Below, piece after piece: positions 7,790 to 16,534 of a DNA stretch of 64,000 bases. How positions within the stretch are numbered: position 1 is the stretch's first letter; the number at the start of each line of letters is the position of its first letter. The notes under the pieces were generated by a model that had not been told where the DNA came from, did not search any database, and worked only from the letters and a program-made list of their open reading frames with translations. The position numbers and the translations under genes were made by a program. This stretch comes from Bacillus sp. AFS098217 (lineage in GTDB: Bacteria; Bacillota; Bacilli; Bacillales; Bacillaceae_G), in the NCBI RefSeq assembly GCF_002551815.1, contig NZ_NVPR01000167.1:1-64000 (forward strand). The letters run 5' to 3'.

Positions 7790-9856
7790 TTGAACTTTAA
7801 TGATGAAAAGAAAAATTTACCCCGCCTATATATTTCAACTAAAGTAGAAGAAGATGTTCAGATACCCCCAGATATAAATTCACCTCAAAAAACTACTATT
7901 AAGAAAATGAATCCTCTTTTCTATAATAAACAGACTGCTGAATCTAGAAACCACTTTTGTACCATAGTAGGGACAGAATATGTAGTCAAAATAATTGCAT
8001 TACAAAAGTCTTTATTAAAGAGTGCCCAAAAATTCACACTGTGGATTTGCTGCATAGATTCAGTTGCGTATTCGATATTAAAAGGAATGAATTTGATTAA
8101 TGTAAACCTTTTACCAGTAGATGATGTAGAAGATGAAAATCTAAAAGAAATAAAGAAAAAAAGGAAAGTTAACGAGTATTGTTGGACGTTAAAGTCCATA
8201 TTAATTGAATATTTATTGGTAAATTATGATTTACCATCTGTTCTTTATTGTGATGGTGATTTATGTTTCTTCTCTGATCCTAACACTATATTTGAAGAGT
8301 GGGGGGAGAATTCTATCTTTCTTTGTCCACAGAGAGATCGTGATTGGGTAGAAGAAAAATATGGGAAGTATCAGGCAGGACTAATTGGATTTAAAAATGA
8401 TTTGTACGGATTAAAAGGTGTGAGATGGTGGAAGGAAAAATGCTTAAATTGGTGTAGTGCTGAACCTGATAATGGAAGGTTTGGTGATCAAAAATATTTA
8501 GATTTCATTCCTATTTATTTTCCAAAAGTAAAAATATCACAGAATTTAGGTATAAATGCCGCACCTTGGAATTGTATTTATAATAATGATTATAAAATTT
8601 ATAAAAATCAAGGTGATGTATATATTGAAACAGATAAACTGATTGTATATCATTTTGCCTGCATAACTATTTTCAGTGAGAAGGATTTCGATTTATGGTC
8701 GTTAGGTGAAATTTCGATACCAAATAATATATTAAATCATATTTATACCCCTTATTTAGAATTAATTCAGTTTATACTCAAAGGATTAAAAGAAAAATTC
8801 GGTGGAAATATAAAGCAACTATTAAGTGCTAAAGATATAAATAAAGCGCAAACTTTATATAAAGATTCACAATTAAGAAGAAAAATGAACCAATCAAATT
8901 ATTCTATGAATTATGCAATGATTATAAGTCGAGAACGTTTAATTCAAGGACTAACTTGCTATTATTCATTGGAAAGTCATAGCGAAAATTTTACAATATG
9001 GATCTGCTGTATGGATGATGTAACTTATCGAATGCTAACAAACTTAAAATTGAAACATGCAATACTAATTCATGTGAAAGACATTGAAAATCAAGAACTT
9101 TTAAGCATGAAAAATGAAAGAAGTTTGCAGGAGTATTGTTGGACATTAAAAGCTCCTCTTTGCCTCCATATTCTTAATTATTATTCTGAAGTTGATCATA
9201 TTGTATATTGTGATGCAGATATGTACTTCTTTACAAAACCTAATATAATTCTAGATGAATGGTGGAAGTATTCCGTATTTCTTTGTCCACAGAGAGGCAC
9301 CACGGAGCTTGAAAATGTACATGGCATATATCAGGCAGGGCTAATTGGATTTAAAAATGATTCAAACAGTAAAGATATTTTAAGATGGTGGAAAGATAAG
9401 TGCCTAGAATATTGTAAAAATGTATATGATATTGAGATGAATAGATGGGGAGATCAAAAATATTTAGATTACATCCCTAATATATTTTCTAATATCAAAG
9501 TTATGACTCATAAGGGTATTGACGCAGCACCTTGGAATGTAATTTTAAACAACAGCCCTTCTATAACAAAAGTAGAAGATAAGATTTTTATAGATCAAGA
9601 TGAATTAATTGCTTTCCATTTTGGAAGTATGCAAATTATTAATACAAATAAATTTGATTTATGGAAACAAGAAAGTATAGAAATGGATCAATCCATTTTA
9701 AAGTATATATATATTCCTTATATTGAAAAGATAAGAAAAACATGTCTTTTACTTTATAATGCTTTTGGAGACTCTCTTACGCCTTTATTTACTAGACCGG
9801 TAGATGAATCTTCAATAAAAAATTATTTACAATACTCCTCTTTGCAGCTCAGATGA
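7790..9856 (+). CDS. tandem-duplicated GT-A glycosyltransferase
   Basis: A 688-residue protein made of two homologous halves (about 55-320 and 375-635). Each has a WICC block, EYCWTLK, a DxD-type metal site (YCDGD at 153-157; YCDAD at 473-477), FLCPQR, YQAGLIGFKND, WW...C and GDQKYLD. Conserved DxD, the donor-side pattern and the two-Trp block fit a GT-A nucleotide-sugar transferase, perhaps transferring the CDP-derived sugar or building the glycan it caps. Both halves keep their DxD, so both may be active. The start is probably TTG 7790 (GAGAGGAATG upstream); a start at residue 40 is possible. It lies 20 bases after the cytidylyltransferase gene. Donor and acceptor are unknown. Confidence 0.75.
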   Translation: MNFNDEKKNLPRLYISTKVEEDVQIPPDINSPQKTTIKKMNPLFYNKQTAESRNHFCTIVGTEYVVKIIALQKSLLKSAQKFTLWICCIDSVAYSILKGMNLINVNLLPVDDVEDENLKEIKKKRKVNEYCWTLKSILIEYLLVNYDLPSVLYCDGDLCFFSDPNTIFEEWGENSIFLCPQRDRDWVEEKYGKYQAGLIGFKNDLYGLKGVRWWKEKCLNWCSAEPDNGRFGDQKYLDFIPIYFPKVKISQNLGINAAPWNCIYNNDYKIYKNQGDVYIETDKLIVYHFACITIFSEKDFDLWSLGEISIPNNILNHIYTPYLELIQFILKGLKEKFGGNIKQLLSAKDINKAQTLYKDSQLRRKMNQSNYSMNYAMIISRERLIQGLTCYYSLESHSENFTIWICCMDDVTYRMLTNLKLKHAILIHVKDIENQELLSMKNERSLQEYCWTLKAPLCLHILNYYSEVDHIVYCDADMYFFTKPNIILDEWWKYSVFLCPQRGTTELENVHGIYQAGLIGFKNDSNSKDILRWWKDKCLEYCKNVYDIEMNRWGDQKYLDYIPNIFSNIKVMTHKGIDAAPWNVILNNSPSITKVEDKIFIDQDELIAFHFGSMQIINTNKFDLWKQESIEMDQSILKYIYIPYIEKIRKTCLLLYNAFGDSLTPLFTRPVDESSIKNYLQYSSLQLR

Positions 9857-9973
9857 AATCCATTTCCACTTTTCATGTAAGTGACATTATCCCTTGAAGT
9901 ATATATAAACTAATAAATGTAACTATTTATCTCCTTTAATTGAAAATTACTTGAAAGGAGAGGTTGAGATTCA

Positions 9974-10939
9974 ATGTATATGATTAATGATTTTAAAAAT
10001 AAAACTTTTCTTATAACTGGTGGATTTGGATTTATTGGCTCTCATTTAGTAAGAAGGTTGTTAAACTTACAAGCAAACGTTGTTGTTTTCGCAAGAAAAT
10101 CATCGAGTTCTTGGCGTCTTAAAGATGTACTAAGAAATATCAAAGTTTATGAGATAGATATACGAGATAAAATGCAAGTTCAAGATATGATAAAACAGAT
10201 TCACCCAGATTATATTTTTCATCTTGCTGCTTATGGAGTAAATTCAGCCAATACAGATTACATGAGTGCTATTGAAACGAATGTTTTAGGTACAATTAAT
10301 ATTATTCAAGCAACAAAATTTATAGAGTGTCGTAAAATTATTAATATTGGAAGCAGTTCTGAATATGGGAATAAGACAGAACCTATTCAGGAAGACATGG
10401 TACTCACACCAGTAGACATTTATGGAAGTAGCAAAGCCGCAGCTACCATACTTGCTCATCAAATTGCTACTGATCAAAATATAAATCTTATAACTTTAAG
10501 GCCCTTTGGAATATTCGGAGAAGGTGAAGAATCACATAAAATTTTTAGTTATATTATTTTACAAGTATTGCAGGGTAAAAATGTAGACTTAACTTTATGT
10601 AACCAACTAAGAGATTACTGTTATATAGATAATATTATAGATGCATGTATATTAGCAATTGAACATAATTCTATACAAAATGAAATTTTTAATATTGGAA
10701 GTGGTGAAATCCATCCTTTAAAACATTATGTAGAATTACTCTTTAAACACTTACAGACAAATAAAAGCCCTAATTATGGTGCATTACCCTATAGAACTAA
10801 TGAACGATGGATTCCTGAACCAAACATTAACAAAATTAAAACCATGCTTTCCTGGGAGCCAAGAATAAGTATTGAAGAGGGTATTATTAAGACTGTTAAT
10901 TGGTATAAGCATAATGCACATTTATATCTGAATGCATGA
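9974..10939 (+). CDS. NAD-dependent epimerase/dehydratase, probable nucleotide-sugar reductase
   Basis: A 321-residue extended short-chain dehydrogenase. The Rossmann motif GGFGFIGSH is near residue 17, LAAYGVN follows, then SSSEYG and a YGSSKAA segment carrying the catalytic Tyr and Lys (YxxxK). The RDYCYIDNIIDA block is typical of sugar-nucleotide enzymes such as abequose/paratose synthases and GDP- or CDP-4-keto-sugar reductases. In this operon it would reduce or epimerise the 4-keto sugar made by the dehydratase encoded next. AAAGGAGAGG precedes ATG 9974; ATG 9980 is an alternative start. A 117-base gap separates it from the glycosyltransferase gene. Confidence 0.75.
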   Translation: MYMINDFKNKTFLITGGFGFIGSHLVRRLLNLQANVVVFARKSSSSWRLKDVLRNIKVYEIDIRDKMQVQDMIKQIHPDYIFHLAAYGVNSANTDYMSAIETNVLGTINIIQATKFIECRKIINIGSSSEYGNKTEPIQEDMVLTPVDIYGSSKAAATILAHQIATDQNINLITLRPFGIFGEGEESHKIFSYIILQVLQGKNVDLTLCNQLRDYCYIDNIIDACILAIEHNSIQNEIFNIGSGEIHPLKHYVELLFKHLQTNKSPNYGALPYRTNERWIPEPNINKIKTMLSWEPRISIEEGIIKTVNWYKHNAHLYLNA

Positions 10940-10956
10940 AAATATATTGGTAGGGT

Positions 10957-12054
10957 GTGAATGAATTGTTAAGGGATGGCTTTAATAATGTATTTCGTGG
11001 AAAGAAAGTATTAATTACGGGACACACAGGTTTTAAAGGTTCTTGGCTGTCCATTTGGTTAAAAGAGTTAGGTGCGACTGTAATTGGATATTCTTTAGAT
11101 CCTAAAAATAAAAAAGATAATTTTATAGTAACAAATCTTCAAAACGACATAATTGATATTCGTGGGGATATTAGAGACTTTAATAAATTAAATAAGGTCT
11201 TTGAAGAACATAAGCCTGAAATTGTATTTCATTTAGCCGCACAGCCACTTGTGAAATATTCTTATGATTTTCCTAAAGAAACGTATGATATAAATGTTAT
11301 GGGAACAATGAATATATTGGAAGCAATTCGTTTACACGAATCAACTAAGGTAGGAATTATAGTGACGAGTGACAAGTGTTATGAAAATAGTGAATGGGTT
11401 TGGGGATATCGTGAAAATGATCCAATGGGGGGATATGATCTATATAGCTCTAGTAAGGGATGCTGCGAGCTTTTAATTTCATCTTATCGTAACTCATACT
11501 TTCCAGAAAAAAATTATGACCAGCATAAAAAAATAATTGTAAGTGTTCGAGCCGGAAATGTAATTGGTGGGGGAGATTGGTCTGTAGACAGGATTATACC
11601 GGATTGTATACGAGCATTGGAATCAAATCGTGAAATCGTTATAAGAAACCCTAATGCAATAAGACCTTGGCAACATGTTTTAGAACCTTTAAGTGGATAC
11701 TTACTTTTAACTGAAAAAATTTTAACGGAGGGTGTTCGTTTTTCCGGTGCTTGGAACTTTGGTCCACCCCTAAATAATATGGTTTCAGTAAAACAACTTG
11801 TTACCGGTATTATAAAAATTTGGGGATATGGAGATTGGGTGTTATCAAATGAAAAGCAAGACGAATTTCATGAAGCAACATTCTTAAATCTTGATATAAG
11901 TAAAGCGAAATTTAAATTAAATTGGGAACCAAAATGGTCTCTCCAACAGACTTTAAAACATACAGTAGACTGGTATAAAAGTTATCATACTTATTCCCAT
12001 ACAAGGCTACGAAATTTATGTATTAGCCAAATTAAGCAATATTGTCAGTCTTAA
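10957..12054 (+). CDS. rfbG: CDP-glucose 4,6-dehydratase
   Basis: A 365-residue extended SDR. The GHTGFKGSWL glycine-rich loop is diagnostic of CDP-glucose dehydratases. LAAQPLV, VTSDKCYEN, the catalytic YSSSKG and the RAGNVIGGGDWS and RPWQHVLEPLSGYL blocks agree. It converts CDP-glucose to CDP-4-keto-6-deoxyglucose. The GTG at 10957 is very close to its GGTAGGG site; TTG 10966 (residue 4) has better spacing and may be the true start. No rfbH-type 3-dehydrase follows, so the end product is more likely a 6-deoxyhexose than a 3,6-dideoxyhexose. The 181 bases after it hold no clear terminator. Confidence 0.88.
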   Translation: MNELLRDGFNNVFRGKKVLITGHTGFKGSWLSIWLKELGATVIGYSLDPKNKKDNFIVTNLQNDIIDIRGDIRDFNKLNKVFEEHKPEIVFHLAAQPLVKYSYDFPKETYDINVMGTMNILEAIRLHESTKVGIIVTSDKCYENSEWVWGYRENDPMGGYDLYSSSKGCCELLISSYRNSYFPEKNYDQHKKIIVSVRAGNVIGGGDWSVDRIIPDCIRALESNREIVIRNPNAIRPWQHVLEPLSGYLLLTEKILTEGVRFSGAWNFGPPLNNMVSVKQLVTGIIKIWGYGDWVLSNEKQDEFHEATFLNLDISKAKFKLNWEPKWSLQQTLKHTVDWYKSYHTYSHTRLRNLCISQIKQYCQS

Positions 12055-12235
12055 GAAAAAAGACTTATAGTTTGCAGAAGACTGCTGGAAAAATGTCTAC
12101 TTAGAATAAATAACAGGACTTTTATTAATATGCAGAAACCTAAAAGAGGATAAACTCTATATACAGTAGGTAGTTATCTTCCCAAAAATGTATTGAAATT
12201 GGTTTTATATCGTGTTGTTGGCGATATCACATAAA

Positions 12236-12892
12236 CTATTCTAATAACCCAAGAAAAATGTACTCTTTATGAGTTATTAAACCTGTTATTTTAAGGTTCT
12301 GTTCCTTCTGAAATTGTTTCACTGCTAACTCCGTATATATGTCATAAATTCCGTGACATTTTCCTTTATAATATCCTGCTGTTTTTAATCTGCATTGAAC
12401 AATTTGCACTAAATTCCCTCGTGAATTACTAGATAAAGTTTTAAATTCATGTTTTCCTATACCAGTGATGGGCCCATCAACATAAACTTCAGTACCAACT
12501 GGGATTTTATCAAATAGTTTTTCAACATCTCTATTGTGCATACGAATACATCCACTACTAACCCTTTCGCCAATTAACCAAGCTTTATTGGTCCCATGTA
12601 TGCCATATTTTCCCCATGGGACATCTAATCCAAGCCAACATGATCCAAATCCACTTCCCCATCCCTTTGATTTATTTGTAATATGAAATTTACCAATTGG
12701 AGTAGGGGACTGGTCTTTTCCAGGAGAAATAGGATATTCCTCAATTACTTTATTGTTTTGAATGAAATACAATTTGCTAGTCCATAAATTAATGTAGATT
12801 TTGTATTCGTTGGTTTTCGCACAAACAATATTTGTTGCAAAACAAAGAAAAGCAAGGAGCAAAATTAAAATTTTACAATACCATTTCTTCAT
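12236..12892 (-). CDS. secreted L,D-transpeptidase with peptidoglycan-binding domain
   Basis: 218 residues. A signal peptide spans about 1-25 (hydrophobic run, ending near VCA). The YkuD domain spans about 29-137: SPTPIGKF, YGIHGT with H99, and VSSGCIRM with the catalytic C115 in the S.GC.R motif. A PG_binding_1 module follows at about 155-215 (VQCRLKTAGYYKGKCHGIYD, then AVKQFQKEQ). The enzyme should form 3-3 cross-links or attach proteins to the wall. It is oriented against the CDP-sugar operon and ends 181 bases from it. Cell-wall and possibly spore-cortex roles are both known for the family. Confidence 0.88.
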   Translation of the reverse strand: MKKWYCKILILLLAFLCFATNIVCAKTNEYKIYINLWTSKLYFIQNNKVIEEYPISPGKDQSPTPIGKFHITNKSKGWGSGFGSCWLGLDVPWGKYGIHGTNKAWLIGERVSSGCIRMHNRDVEKLFDKIPVGTEVYVDGPITGIGKHEFKTLSSNSRGNLVQIVQCRLKTAGYYKGKCHGIYDIYTELAVKQFQKEQNLKITGLITHKEYIFLGLLE

Positions 12893-13016
12893 ACACTACT
12901 CACCTAGTTAACGTTTTAAAATTGGGGTCATGAATCCCTTAATGATGGAGGCTTTATCTGGTTTAGTATGCGAAGTTTAGGAGAGAATAGTCATGGATTT
13001 TCATTTGAGGGGGAAT

Positions 13017-13043
13017 TTTGTTTTGTTAGCTTGATAGTGATGT
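13017..13043. repeat. partial arm of the palindromic repeat
   Basis: The stretch with TTGTTTTGTTAGCTTGATAG resembles one arm of the repeats at 5250-5401 and 51799-51947. It is short and degenerate. Confidence 0.35.
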
Positions 13044-13195
13044 TATGCTGTCCCTTCTTCATCAGTTAGTAACGAAGTAAACAGTTGATTTTTAATCCAC
13101 GCCTGGGCTTTCGGTGTAACGATAGGACGTGATACTTTCACCTTCTCTTCCATTATGTTTCTTATACCGACGAATTTATCCGGTATACTTGCCAT
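13043..13195 (-). CDS. small protein of 50 residues, unrecognised
   Basis: The minus-strand frame runs from ATG 13195 to TAA 13043. The product is soluble and charged (begins MASIPDKFVGIRNIMEEK, ends LLTDEEGTA). The upstream site is weak (AGG about 12 bases before ATG). It may be a genuine small gene or the end of a former larger one. The hairpin at 13236-13280 lies just upstream of it. Confidence 0.3.
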   Translation of the reverse strand: MASIPDKFVGIRNIMEEKVKVSRPIVTPKAQAWIKNQLFTSLLTDEEGTA

Positions 13196-13235
13196 TTGTT
13201 ATCAAAACCTAAATTGTAAAAAGTCATAAAAAATT

Positions 13236-13280
13236 AAGGATATTACATATTAGCCACTTATAATATGTAATATCCTTTTA
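13236..13280. terminator. bidirectional hairpin terminator
   Basis: A perfect 17-bp stem (left arm from AAGGATATTACATA, right arm to TATGTAATATCCTT) with an eight-base loop, T-rich on the plus side and with an A-run before it for the minus side. It isolates the MFS gene at 13408. Confidence 0.75.
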
Positions 13281-13407
13281 TTTTGATTGAGATATTAAAT
13301 CATTACCTTATAAGAATAAATTATAAATATAGATAATTAAGTTGTAATTTACTCTGTTGAAGTGATGCACCTAAAATGAAAGTAACTATTATATAAGGGG
13401 TAATTTT

Positions 13408-14577
13408 ATGAGTAATAAATTGAAATATTTATTAGGGATTAGCATTACCGGATTTGGGGATGGAATTCAACAAATTGCTTTGTTATGGTATATTTTTCAT
13501 TTAACAGGACAATCAACTTCCATCGGATTAATGATTGCTATTTATTATATACCAAGTGTCATTTTAACACCTTTTGTGTCTGTTTATGTAGATCATCATG
13601 ATTCTAAAAATATTGTTGTTCTAACAGATAGTATTCGATTTGTACTTGTTTTAATCATGGCAATTCTTGTTTTCATAAAATGTGAATCAGTAGTTGTTTT
13701 CTACATTATGCAATTCTTATTAGCAGTTTGCTATACCGTTTACAAACCCGCATCTTCTGCATTTATTAAGGAAGCATTCTGTAATCAGGATATACCATTT
13801 GTCATATCAAAAGCATCTTCATTAAATGAAGCAGCATTAATAGTGGGAACTGGTATTTCTGGGTTACTTCTAGTCAAATTTTCTTTAGCTACTAGTTTCT
13901 TTATTAATTCTGTAACATTTTTAGTTGCGGCTATTTTCTTTTCTTCTTTAAAAAGAATGAACCCTAAAAAAATAAAGAATACAAGAATATCCTACCTTGC
14001 AGAATTAATATCGGGATGGCATTTTATTAATCAAACAGAAGGAATGAAATACTTACTGTTTTTATCCATTTTGAATAGCATTAGTATACAAATGACAACA
14101 ACTTTATTATTACCTCTTGCAGAACAGTTTGAAGGAGGTAGCGGACTCTACTCAATATTTGAGATAGCATTTTCAGTAGGAGGAATTATAGCAGGTTTTA
14201 TTGCTATCTATTTTTTAAAAAGGTTTAAACATAAAGTTATTTTTATTACGATGGTGGGTATGGCAACATCTTCTTTTTTATTATATTTGAATGACTATAA
14301 AACAACGGCCGTTATTTGTATATTTATAATGGGGTTATTTACCATGTCGCACTTGATTATTGTGCAAACGTTAATACAGTTGAATACTACAACAGAATAT
14401 ATTGGCAGGGTAATAGGCTTAAGAACAATTCTAGCATCATTTGTTAAGATATCATCGGCTCTATTAACTGGTATTTTAATAACTCATATGGGAGTAAATA
14501 ATATTTTGCTTTTATTTTCTATCTTAATATTGGCTAGCTTTACTACGATTGGAAATATGAAAAAGCAAATGTATTAA
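13408..14577 (+). CDS. MFS efflux transporter
   Basis: A 389-residue polytopic membrane protein with about 12 hydrophobic segments. It is of the MFS_3 type (macrolide-efflux/EntS-like): the first helix block GFGDGIQQIALLWYIFHLTG, then VDHHDSKNIVVLTDSIR as the loop equivalent of motif A. A plus-strand ribosome site (AAGGGG) precedes ATG 13408. It is the intact parent of the broken fragment at 47904-48513, which copies its nucleotides from about 13645 to 14250. It stands just upstream of a small immunity-type cluster. Substrate unknown; drugs or a secreted peptide are both possible. Confidence 0.75.
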   Translation: MSNKLKYLLGISITGFGDGIQQIALLWYIFHLTGQSTSIGLMIAIYYIPSVILTPFVSVYVDHHDSKNIVVLTDSIRFVLVLIMAILVFIKCESVVVFYIMQFLLAVCYTVYKPASSAFIKEAFCNQDIPFVISKASSLNEAALIVGTGISGLLLVKFSLATSFFINSVTFLVAAIFFSSLKRMNPKKIKNTRISYLAELISGWHFINQTEGMKYLLFLSILNSISIQMTTTLLLPLAEQFEGGSGLYSIFEIAFSVGGIIAGFIAIYFLKRFKHKVIFITMVGMATSSFLLYLNDYKTTAVICIFIMGLFTMSHLIIVQTLIQLNTTTEYIGRVIGLRTILASFVKISSALLTGILITHMGVNNILLLFSILILASFTTIGNMKKQMY

Positions 14578-14654
14578 AGTGAAGGGAAATACACATGGAA
14601 GATTAGCCATAGATGCTATTACGATTGTAAATAACTTGCGAATCGGGGGATAAA

Positions 14655-14786
14655 ATGGTTAATATACGTTCGAAAACAGAAGAACTAAGGGCAAAATTAA
14701 AAACTATATTGAGTCGAGAATATAAAGAATTGGCTGTTCAAGAGTTAAAAGTAGTAGGAAATGGAGTACAAAATATTGTGTTTTGA
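14655..14786 (+). CDS. small 43-residue protein, possible toxin or immunity remnant
   Basis: ATG 14655 follows a CGGGGGA ribosome site and the frame encodes 43 residues (MVNIRSKTEELRAKLKTILS, ending VQNIVF), partly amphipathic helix. The bases before it (from about 14590) read GNTHGRLAIDAIT in another frame ending at a stop, like the tail of a larger protein. The next frame starts 9 bases after its stop. I do not recognise a family. It may be an independent small gene or a relic. Confidence 0.35.
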   Translation: MVNIRSKTEELRAKLKTILSREYKELAVQELKVVGNGVQNIVF

Positions 14787-14795
14787 GGGGATTAG

Positions 14796-14933
14796 ATGAG
14801 TTGTGTGAAATGGAGATCAGTAGATGAACCTGTTTCTACAAAAGATGTATATGAAGCTGCAAAAGAAATAGGTGTAAAGTTTCCACGAATAAATAGTTGT
14901 TACATCAGAGGTGACATATGGACTGTAATTTAA
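14796..14933 (+). pseudogene. N-terminal fragment of a SUKH (SMI1/KNR4) immunity-type protein
   Basis: 45 residues starting MSCVKWRSVDEPVSTKDVYE and continuing AAKEIGVKFPRI, the usual opening of SUKH proteins (two helices, then EIGVKFP). It stops after 45 residues, where full SUKH proteins have about 130-180. The end overlaps the start of the Imm6 gene at 14918. It is a truncated SUKH gene that now acts at most as a leader for its neighbour. Confidence 0.5.
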
Positions 14934-15406
14934 TCTATCCTTTAGAGGATGATGTAAAGGTTGCATTTATTTTGACTATTGCTGAAAAAATCTTTCAAAC
15001 TATAAAAAAAGACGATGAGAGATATCTAGCAGGAAGAGATGCTTTAGATAAATGTTGGATTTGGGTTGAAAGTAAAGGAGTATCTGGTGATGATTTGTAT
15101 GAGTTGATAGATAATGCAGATTGTACAAGTATATTTGAGTTTGCTGAAGATGAAGAAGATTTAAGAATTGCGAGATTATGGTCTTCATTAGTTGATATAG
15201 TTGCTTATACGGCATGGAAAGCGTATATAAGGGAAAAAACAAAATATTTACCACAAACATTAGAGGGCATCAAAGAAGAGCATTTAGAAATTGTAATAGA
15301 AAGTGCTATCGAGACTACCTTTATTACGAAGGAAGAAATCCAATCTATGCAACAAAGTCTTTTGTCTACTTTTCAAGTAACAAGTGATGGAATAATAGAA
15401 TTTTAA
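14918..15406 (+). CDS. Imm6-type immunity protein
   Basis: A 162-residue, mostly helical acidic protein. The pattern FILTIAEKIFQTIKKDDERY, then ALDKCWIWVESKGVSGDDLY, LIDNADC, AYTAWKAY and PQTLEGIKEEHLE matches Imm6, a family found beside polymorphic toxins. Immunity proteins of this type bind and neutralise a cognate toxin domain in the cytoplasm. No toxin gene is present nearby, only the SUKH fragment upstream and a small unrecognised gene 11 bases downstream. The gene overlaps the upstream fragment by 16 bases, so coupled translation is likely. Confidence 0.65.
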   Translation: MDCNLIYPLEDDVKVAFILTIAEKIFQTIKKDDERYLAGRDALDKCWIWVESKGVSGDDLYELIDNADCTSIFEFAEDEEDLRIARLWSSLVDIVAYTAWKAYIREKTKYLPQTLEGIKEEHLEIVIESAIETTFITKEEIQSMQQSLLSTFQVTSDGIIEF

Positions 15407-15417
15407 TTAGGGGAGGG

Positions 15418-15765
15418 ATGATAGCTGTGGTTACTGTGAATTTAGTGGTGCTTAATGATTCGAATTCTAATAAGTATCTTCCTTTGATTAGAAAGAAAAC
15501 ATCTAAATCGATAAGTGAGGTAAAACAAAATATGAAAACAGAAAAACCTGTAATGGAATGCAATTATGATGATGCAGATCAATTGAAATCTTTAGTGAAA
15601 TCTGCTGAGGAATTAATTGCAATGGGAGCAAGTATAAAAATGTATGAAGATGAAGCATTGATTACACTTGAAATGGTAAGAAATTCAATTGAGACAATAG
15701 AAGGGATTGCAAAATACAGGGAAGAAATCGATAATCTAATGTTTGGGGAGGATTATATAAATTAA
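15418..15765 (+). CDS. small acidic protein, possible immunity gene
   Basis: Up to 115 residues; starts at ATG 15418 or GTG 15427 are both possible after GGGGAGGG. Residues about 20-75 (LIRKKTSKSISEVKQNMKTE, then VMECNYDDADQLKSLVKSAE and LIAMGASIKMYEDE) have the beta-helix-beta-helix-beta rhythm of the ribosomal protein L7/L12 C-terminal fold. It lies in the same operon as Imm6. That context and size suggest an immunity or toxin-related partner; I do not recognise a named family. Confidence 0.5.
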   Translation: MIAVVTVNLVVLNDSNSNKYLPLIRKKTSKSISEVKQNMKTEKPVMECNYDDADQLKSLVKSAEELIAMGASIKMYEDEALITLEMVRNSIETIEGIAKYREEIDNLMFGEDYIN

Positions 15766-15766
15766 G

Positions 15767-16054
15767 TGGGATTATAAAATGGGTATTTCCATCTACTACA
15801 TGTACACGCTGCGAGATCGTGTCAGTATCTAGATTGGTACGGTTTTCCGAGTCGTTGATAGCTATTTTCCATTTTTCTAATCCAGATTGAAAGTTGTCTT
15901 CTAACATAATAGGATCGTTTGTTTCCTTAAACATAGACTTCTTTTCTTTTTTGGAGACATCCGATTGAGGAACTGTCTTTTTTATATCAATCAATACGAT
16001 ACCACCTACAAGTAAACTGACAGATAGGACAAATATAGCAAGAATTTTTTTCAT
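15767..16054 (-). pseudogene. 5' fragment of an exported protein
   Basis: The minus-strand frame starts at ATG 16054 with a signal peptide or anchor (MKKILAIFVLSVSLLVGG), followed by a Lys-rich linker and LEDNFQSGLEKWKIAIND, the usual opening of a beta-jelly-roll or laminin-G-like domain. It then runs into the 3' end of the gene at 15418 and becomes nonsense. The rest of the protein is missing, so the gene was cut when the Imm6 cluster was joined here. Confidence 0.5.
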
Positions 16055-16333
16055 CGTTCATCGCACTCCATCTAGTTTGTTTTTCTTTAGTAACTCCACC
16101 TTATAACGCTGTAAATGTCGCATCCCATTTGGTTGGAATTTGATAGTCTCGTATTTAAAAGCCTAATGCTGATAAACTGGAGTTTTTTCTATAAGAGGTC
16201 ACTGCATCGATTTTAAAGGATTATTAGAAAGTATAACGCTTTTTTACACTTGGAGGTAGTTAATATTTTTAAGTTGATGGATGTGTAGCGAGACCCAAAA
16301 ATACAAATATGAATTATTGCATATTAAAATGTG

Positions 16334-16362
16334 TTGATGAATTTGCAAGTGCTTACTATAAT
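16334..16362 (+). promoter_or_regulatory. strong sigma-A promoter of the 26-residue peptide gene
   Basis: TTGATG at 16334-16339 and a perfect TATAAT at 16357-16362 are 17 bases apart. The predicted start, about 16369, leaves a 48-base leader to ATG 16417. The bases between 16055 and 16333 hold nothing else I can support. Confidence 0.7.
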
Positions 16363-16416
16363 AGGGGTATAAAGATTTATTACATCTTACTACTCAAGAA
16401 AAAAGGAGGACATAAT

Positions 16417-16497
16417 ATGGAAATCGCAATGGCAATTTTAAAATTTGTAGGTGGAGTACTTCCATTAGTTCAAGAACTTTTAAAAGCATTTATGTAA
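16417..16497 (+). CDS. 26-residue hydrophobic amphipathic peptide
   Basis: The frame starts at ATG 16417, 6 bases after a near-perfect AAAAGGAGG site, and encodes 26 residues beginning MEIAMAILKFVGG and ending LVQELLKAFM. Two Lys and two Glu in an otherwise hydrophobic helix give zero net charge. The size and style recall phenol-soluble modulins, leaderless bacteriocins and type I toxin peptides; no leader, cysteine or double-glycine site is present. It has its own promoter and a long hairpin 38 bases after the stop, so it is a complete transcription unit. A longer in-frame start at 16309 lacks a ribosome site and lies upstream of the promoter. Membrane-active function is inferred. Confidence 0.65.
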   Translation: MEIAMAILKFVGGVLPLVQELLKAFM

Positions 16498-16534
16498 GTT
16501 TATCATTCAGCAATTATTTATAAGAATTATCATA

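Noticed and set aside
7020-12054. A complete abequose/paratose (3,6-dideoxyhexose) pathway
   Set aside because: The rfbH-type 3-dehydrase needed for removal of the 3-hydroxyl is missing, so only a 6-deoxy sugar is supported.
16309-16497. A 62-residue start for the 26-residue peptide
   Set aside because: The longer frame begins upstream of the predicted promoter and has no ribosome site, whereas AAGGAGG precedes ATG 16417.
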